Assembly (NCBI GenBank): GCA_038093975.1
Contig: JBBPTG010000450.1
Coordinates: 1 to 12,525 of the forward strand
Length of the DNA: 12,525 nucleotides
From: Chalciporus piperatus
Taxonomy: Eukaryota > Basidiomycota > Agaricomycetes > Boletales > Boletaceae
Direction of reading: 5' to 3'
Made by a program: the position numbers and the translations under genes. The notes beneath the pieces were generated by a model. The model ran no database searches and had not been told where the DNA came from. It saw nothing but the letters and a program-made list of their open reading frames with translations. How positions within the stretch are numbered: the first letter of the stretch is position 1; each line of letters opens with the position of its first letter. Positions 7,381 through 12,525 of this stretch are shown here, piece by piece.

Positions 7381-9026
7381 ACGATTCTTTGACTCGGTGG
7401 TTTCGTGCTCCATGATCTCCCCTGCAAGGGCAGCCTCTTTCGCGACAAGTCCCTCCTTGTCCACGCCCTGGAACATATTTCAGGAAGGCGCGTAGGACTC
7501 CGAGCCATAGTTAGAGTTGGTTTTATCTCTGTTGGGTGTGAGTCGACTCCGGTTGTCAAAATCATTGGAGCGGAAGAATTTCCGCTCTTCGTGATCATCG
7601 TCGTAGGTCGCCACGCTAGAAGGGGTTGTCGGCGTTGGGAACGAGAGGAGCGTGCGCCTGAGAGGCAGCCTGGTTGAAGGGGTCTGTGTAGTCTTCTGGA
7701 GGGAATCCGGGGGAGGCGTAGTGGTCGCTTATTGAACGAACATCGATGCCGGCCTCTGCCTCTGCGTCCCGGAGACGATTCCGTTCCTGCTCCTCAACGT
7801 CGAGAGCACGGATCTGGTCTTCGAGGGTGTGGAAGGCAGCTTTGGAGAGGAAGACCTAGGACAACGAAAAGACGTGAGACTCGACGCCCAACACTGCTCA
7901 ACCTTTTCCGTCGCCGAACCATCCATCACGCCCAACTTGACCATCGGCTCTTTATACCGCCCACAGAACTCGTCAGGAGTCATCCCCGCCTCAAACATAT
8001 TGACGTTCCGCTTGGCAACCTCCGTCCCAACTGATTGGGCAAGAGTGGTGATCGCCTTGCCGGTGAAAAGGCCCTTGACTAATGGGTTGATGGAGCCTGC
8101 ACCCTCGGCCCCGGCTGAGGGCCCAGCTGCGGAACCACGAAGGAGGGAGACAAAATCGGGGTTGAGAGCATCGAGGTTGCGCTCGAGGAAGCCCTCAGCG
8201 GACTATGTGACAGGACTGTTGAAGTGGTTAACGGTGAGCGTTGGGAATCCCGAATGATCTGCCGCCCCAACCTTGAAGGATGAGTGGTTACCCCAGCGCT
8301 TGACGAAGGCTTCCACCATCGTGTGGTTGGTCTTCTTATGCGAACGGCGCGCCTGATCATCCATGATGTGGATAAGACCACCAGGCCTGTTTTGCAATAG
8401 TCGAATGGACTCAGCGTCGTCGAAGTAGGGAACGGTGGGGACGAGACGGGAGATGCCCTCAGTCTGGTACTCATCGACATGGGACTCGAAAATGCGTTGC
8501 TGGATAAAGTTCTGCAGTCGCTCGTTGGCGAAGTTAATGCAAAACTGGTCAAGGGAGTTGGGCCGGCTAGTCATATTTTGTGGGCCAGGAAGATCGAAAA
8601 GACCGATGAATATCTCAAGGTCGTCCCGGCAGAGACGCTGATTGATCTGCTCATCGAGCCATGCGAAGAGAAGCAAATAGAGAGTCTTGGCGAGGTCGTC
8701 ACGGTTGTCGGAAGCACCATTAGGGTCGAGGAATACCGTGCAAAGTTCTTTCTTGACGAGCTTTGTCTTGTACGAAAGCGTAGTCTCGAGGGCGGTGGGC
8801 TGCACACCGAGGAAATCGGTGACGATGGCGAAATATCGGCGTTGCGGACGACCGCTGCGTCCATGTCATGACTCCGGTCAATGGTAAACTTGAGGTTGCC
8901 GAGGTGAAGGATGGCAGCAAGGAGTTGACACGTCCAAGCAACATGCCGCTTCGATAGCCCAATGGTCTTGAGGCCCATCTTGAGCTGCTCGAATCTAAGC
9001 AGTTGGCATCGTCGTCACGGATGCCA
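7381..9026 (-). pseudogene. Chitin synthase (motor-domain) pseudogene fragment, right inverted copy
   Basis: This is the mirror of 4645-6290, with the same lesions at mirrored positions, for example stop triplets at 8203-8205, 7616-7618 and 7480-7482 on the minus strand. The shared lesions show that the copy was already decayed when the palindrome arose, or that the arms have been homogenised since. The catalytic glycosyltransferase part is absent here too. Confidence 0.88.
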
Positions 9027-9420
9027 TTGCCACAGTGTCACATTGTCACTGTTAAAATTCTTGAGCACAATGACATCATGCTCAAGCCGAAAAACATTCG
9101 GGAATCGGACATCAGTCACGTGAACGGTGGCCACCATTTTCGATTCATTCATTCTGATTTCGAGTCGGATCGCCGCTGACACCTTCTCCGAGGGCGTCTG
9201 GGAACTTCGGATTTCGCCCCGCTGGCCCGCACAAACATTCGACCCATCATACACCATTCGTGCCAGCACAATTTGTATCAACCGTGCAGTTCACCCAATC
9301 CGTCGTGTTTATTTATGCAATTCCCTTTTCGAGACATATCTCATCTCACTCAGACTCAGACACCAAAGAATACATAGGAGAGGGGGATCATATATTCAAG
9401 ACGAACAAGAATACCTAATA
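9027..9420. other. Intergenic stretch: 3' UTR side of the right 246-aa gene
   Basis: This is the mirror of 4251-4644. The minus-strand AATAAA lies at 9308-9313. No further gene is supported. Confidence 0.5.
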
Positions 9421-10161
9421 TCATGGGGAAACACTGGTGATAGGTGATGACAGCGCATGAGAAACCACACTCTTAAACTGCTCCCAGATAGTCAGTTGGA
9501 CATGGTTATCCATGTCTGGCCCGTCATCCTCCAAGTCATCCTCCGAGTCGTCTCTCATCATCCAACGTGATATAAAGTCTCCATCCATTGCAATAGTTGT
9601 ATTCCAACGGGGCCAGGGACCAGATGGGAATGCAGGATGAGCAGCAATGAACGCCATCCAGAATAACTCTCGCATCAAGTGGTAAGCCCTTGGGTGGGCA
9701 ATATCGAGCGAGGGACCTGATACCAAGCAATCCTCGATCTGCTCTGCCAACAGTTTCCAGTGAGAGTTCTCAGTGGGGTCAAAATGAACTGGAAGGGGGA
9801 GGAAAGGAAACAACGACTGCCAACGGTGAGAACTTGTATCATGATGAATAAAGCAGAAACTCACTTGCGTCAATGGCTTCCTCCCATCAAGCTTTTCCTG
9901 AGTTACATCATGCACAACGGGCAGGTATGCAGCCCATTCATCCGAGAGGTGGATGGAGACTTGCACAGGCTGATCAGGAGTATCCGAGTCAGTGGTCATG
10001 TGAGTGACGGTGAATCTATCATTGTGCGGGAGACTGACTATATGCTCGGGCGACTTTCTGAAGGGAAAGGCACCATGGAAGTGAACAGCAAACTCGACTG
10101 TGTCGAGAGTCGTATATCCATTTTGTGCAAGAGACGTTTTGACATTCACAATTGTCGACAT
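9421..10161 (-). CDS. Unrecognised 246-aa protein, right inverted copy
   Basis: The translation is identical to the gene at 3510-4250, including the acidic patch and the possible 48-nt in-frame intron (here 9816-9863). It is divergent from the KDZ-like gene at 10291, with 129 bp between the start codons, so on this side the pair is seen with its complete neighbour. I do not know its function. Confidence 0.65.
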   Translation of the reverse strand: MSTIVNVKTSLAQNGYTTLDTVEFAVHFHGAFPFRKSPEHIVSLPHNDRFTVTHMTTDSDTPDQPVQVSIHLSDEWAAYLPVVHDVTQEKLDGRKPLTQVSFCFIHHDTSSHRWQSLFPFLPLPVHFDPTENSHWKLLAEQIEDCLVSGPSLDIAHPRAYHLMRELFWMAFIAAHPAFPSGPWPRWNTTIAMDGDFISRWMMRDDSEDDLEDDGPDMDNHVQLTIWEQFKSVVSHALSSPITSVSP

Positions 10162-10290
10162 CGTTGTGGCAGGAAGGGTGGTTTGCGGAGTTTTGACGTG
10201 AGAATGCGCTTTTGAAGTTGTATGTCATGTGATCAAAGATCCCCACTCACCGCATTCGTTCATTCAACAAAGTGTTTGGGATAGTACTCC
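10162..10290. promoter_or_regulatory. Divergent 129-bp intergenic promoter region (right copy)
   Basis: This is the mirror of 3381-3509. It separates the ATG of the minus-strand 246-aa gene from the ATG of the plus-strand KDZ/Plavaka-like gene. The shared position implies a bidirectional promoter; no TATA box is obvious. Confidence 0.5.
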
Positions 10291-12525
10291 ATGGCCAGAT
10301 CTTCAAAACCGGTTCCTCTGGATACAGACGGTAAGCAAAATCAAAATTACACGCTTTCGAGCTTTAACCAACTGTGTTACGCTTGTACCGGGTAGGTCAA
10401 AGCGTAGACACAAAAGCCTAGTCAAAGACAAGGGTTTCAAGGTAGCCTAACGATGGGATGTCCACGTTAAGGCCTAGCGTCCGTTCAAGAGTGGGACGGT
10501 GACTCTCAGAGGGTTCAAGGAAGCAGGGAATGACCAAGCTAGATTGCGTAGGTCTAAGTTAGGGTTACAGGAGGAAACTCGAGGGTTTATATAAGTGAAG
10601 AAATGAGTTAAGGGCAGGCATAGAACAAGTCAGAATATGTAAGAACGAGTCATGACGAATAAGAATGAGTCATGCTCGGTAAGCATACGAGTCAGCGATG
10701 ACGAAGCGTGGAAGGTGAAAGAACATTAAAGAATGTTCGCTGACTAAAGTAGGGTAAGAAATGGGAGGCCTAGGCAGGACTCGAACCAGCGACTAGGACT
10801 TAGTACAAGGTAATAGGGAGGAAAAGAATGAGTGATCATAACAAACTGCATCTATAGTGTTCCTCGAGGTTGCCAATACATCACTTTATGTCTTATGCAA
10901 AGTATGCCCAAATCGCAATCTTGAGAAACCTATACGTCGTTGCCATCTAGCAGACCACGTGCAATCAAAGAAACATCAAGCAAATCTTCGTAAAGTGGCT
11001 AGGACCAAAGAACAAACACCATTGAGGCTTGGGACCTTAAAACTTTCCGAGCGAATACCTCAGGCTCCCCAAACTCAGAATGTACTGGAAACAATGCAGC
11101 CCATACAGCCTGATCCAATGTCCTCTCAATCTCCCGTTGAAGTTGCAAATGAGGATTCTAATGTATCACCGAGCCAACTCTGGGACGAATTTCAAGCGGA
11201 ACGCACTGTATTTATTGACGACTACTTTGATGAGATGCAACAACTCATCGAAAATGACGAATCCATCCTTTCCACCCTTCTCCCTCCCCTCGAAGATGAG
11301 CTAGGATTTGAAGATGATGATGATGTCGAATTTGATTTTGTTCCTCCCAATTTTGGAGAAATGGATGAGAACTTTGGAATCGATGTTGAAGGTTTGTTAT
11401 CCTTAGTTTTCTTCTTCTTTTTACTGAATTGGAGGATAGCTGTTGCTGGTAGAGCTCAACACGTGAAAGCCAATGCAGCTGCGGACGTCTTGCCTCATGA
11501 GCCATTATATCCTTGGAAGTCAATGCCGGTAAGTCTGTATGTTCTGTATCCCGATTAATTTTTGCTGATGACCGTGACATGTATACTAGGAGTACTTGAC
11601 TCATCTTCTTTTTAGCTCCCCTCGTCTCAGGTTCTCGCAAGCTCAGAAAGCAGCTGTTCTCACATGGGCGAAAGAGCTTGGAGCACCTGAGGTGCCGTCA
11701 ATGTATGCCCTGAAAAAAACGCAAGAGCGTTTTATGAAGCTTCTTGGGAAACCAACTGATAAAGTAACGACGGCTTCGGGAAATGTGTTCTACATGAATA
11801 CTATCAACAAAGCGATTGCTATGGTAAGTAGAGATAGTTATTTGGCGAACACTTCTAAGCTATGTGCCTGCTGCGGATGCAGGATTTTGCAAATCCACTT
11901 ACTCGATTTGCGATGCAAGAATATCCGGAGGACACGACGCACATGTCACAAGTGCACCATGGCAGCAAGATGCTCGAGGACCTTCCGGAAGGTCTTGCAC
12001 CTCCGTGCGTTCGTGTTGATCGTGCGGTCTATTTCATCAACGAGCTACTCCAACAATCGACGGGTCAGTACTTCATACCCAAGAAATTCTTCCAAGCAAG
12101 AATGGCACCCGACAAAGAAAATATGGAACCAACCGTCCTTGCTCTGGGTCACAAGGTCTCCAAGACTTTGGTTTGTTCCTGCTATGATCATACCATGTGT
12201 CGCTTATTGATTCTTCTCCTTTGTTGCAGGAGGGATTTGCGGTTGATCCAGAGATGATCATCGTCCCAGTTTCGACATTTTTTAACACATTTGAAGATCT
12301 TCGACGCAAGGCTGGTGAGACTGGAGTTCAATTCACAGGTCCGTAACGATCTTTCAAGGGGCACATATATACAAGCTAAAGGCTTGCACAGCATCCTCCA
12401 CCACATTCGCTCATCTGATGCCAAACCCTCTCCGAGAGAAATCAGGTGGACGGATGGTCTACACCGTTCCTCTGGTTGTATTCATGGACGATGTCTCAGG
12501 GAACATATCAAAGCAATGGAACAAG
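10291..12525 (+). CDS. Putative KDZ/Plavaka-like transposon protein, N-terminal 476 codons; gene runs off the window
   Basis: I infer seven exons: 10291-10330, 10858-11391, 11440-11528, 11590-11823, 11883-12170, 12230-12338 and 12392 onwards. Introns of 48-61 nt have GT and AG ends, every phase fits, and there are no stops. Intron 1 is 527 nt because of an LTR; without it and one 5-bp duplication it would be 53 nt. The start is ATG in CTCCATGGCC. Residues 27-53 form a zinc finger, CX2C followed by HX3H and HX5H (HLADHVQSKKH). An acidic stretch (EDELGFEDDDDVEFDF) lies near 160-185. Then come LLFSSPRLRFSQAQKAAVL, ANPLTRFAMQEYPED, and FMDDVSGNISKQWNK at the window end. I recognise this as a highly expanded agaricomycete family. 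Placement with KDZ/Plavaka DNA transposons is tentative, from memory of family patterns; the Asp pair after the hydrophobic strand could be a catalytic site. Confidence 0.72.
10370..10374 (+). repeat. Target-site duplication AACTG, inner copy
   Basis: AACTG lies directly before the solo LTR and matches 10844-10848 exactly. Confidence 0.92.
10375..10843 (-). repeat. Solo LTR of the Ty3 element, with perfect target-site duplications
   Basis: This is the reverse complement of the 3' LTR at 2828-3296, with one mismatch seen (10838). It is flanked by AACTG at 10370-10374 and AACTG at 10844-10848. No internal retrotransposon sequence is attached. This is the classical product of recombination between the two LTRs of an inserted element. 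Confidence 0.95.
10844..10848 (+). repeat. Target-site duplication AACTG, outer copy
   Basis: AACTG lies directly after the solo LTR. It is followed by CATCTATAG, the original 3' end of intron 1, so the ancestral, uninterrupted intron can be read across this site. Confidence 0.92.

Larger units (their letters stand above)
6918..10843 (-). repeat. Right arm of the giant palindrome (3926 bp)
   Basis: This is the reverse complement of 2828-6753, with the single mismatch seen at 10838. The arm ends exactly at the tip of the solo LTR. Beyond 10843 the sequence continues into the host intron, while the left arm continues into retrotransposon interior. The repeat boundary is therefore set by the retrotransposon, not by the duplication itself. 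Confidence 0.97.
10331..10857 (+). other. Intron 1 of the KDZ/Plavaka-like gene, holding a solo LTR
   Basis: The donor GTAAGC at 10331 and the acceptor CTATAG ending at 10857 keep the frame (GAC G + TG TTC). The length equals 53 nt of original intron plus a 469-nt LTR plus 5 nt of target duplication. The LTR is antisense to the gene. Whether the enlarged intron is spliced efficiently cannot be seen. Confidence 0.78.

Noticed and set aside
10229..10450. 73-codon plus-strand open frame (and mirror 3221-3442 on minus)
   Set aside because: It crosses the divergent promoter, the first exon in another frame, the donor site and into the LTR. The exon model in the other frame explains the sequence better.
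11596..12210. A single 204-codon protein downstream of the KDZ-like exon 2
   Set aside because: After 11823 its frame runs through an intron (GTAAGT to GCAG) and then becomes out of frame with the conserved protein. Splicing restores the family pattern ANPLTRFAMQEYPED in another frame.

Overview
The window looks like an accessory, transposon-rich stretch of a filamentous basidiomycete genome, probably Agaricomycetes. The grounds are a chromodomain Ty3-type LTR retrotransposon, a multi-exon gene with phase-consistent introns of about 48-61 nt, and a decayed myosin-motor chitin synthase, an enzyme type of filamentous fungi.

The dominant structure is a giant inverted repeat. Bases 2828-6753 are repeated in reverse complement at 6918-10843. 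Each arm is 3926 bp, around a unique 164-bp spacer (6754-6917). In the parts compared base by base, and in all arm ORF translations, only one mismatch was seen (2833 vs 10838). Paired coordinates sum to 13671.

Layout. (1) 1-2827: 3' part of a Ty3 element on +, with the RNase H end, integrase (one frameshift near 534), a C-terminal chromodomain, then an extra zinc-knuckle ORF downstream of pol. (2) 2828-3296: its 3' LTR, where the palindrome arm begins. (3) 3297-3380: part of intron 1 and the 40-nt first exon of an inverted gene copy on -. (4) 3510-4250: an unrecognised 246-aa gene. (5) 4645-6290: a chitin synthase (motor domain) pseudogene, cut off before the catalytic part. (6) 6291-6753, the spacer, and the mirror 6918-7380: no genes seen. 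(7) 7381-10161: inverted copies of the pseudogene and the 246-aa gene. (8) 10291-12525+: an apparently intact gene of a large agaricomycete family, tentatively a KDZ/Plavaka-like DNA-transposon protein. Its first intron holds a solo LTR with a perfect AACTG target-site duplication.

Both arms carry the same LTR at the same base of the same intron. The left arm has a 3' LTR joined to element interior, while the right arm has a solo LTR with both duplications. The simplest history is insertion into intron 1, then inverted duplication of the locus, then LTR-LTR recombination in the right arm. The true palindrome should therefore continue beyond both window edges, with the missing left copy of the gene lying upstream of the Ty3 element. 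Head-to-head pseudogene copies around a 164-nt loop also form a natural long-hairpin-RNA architecture. An assembly join of two haplotypes is the main alternative and must be excluded.
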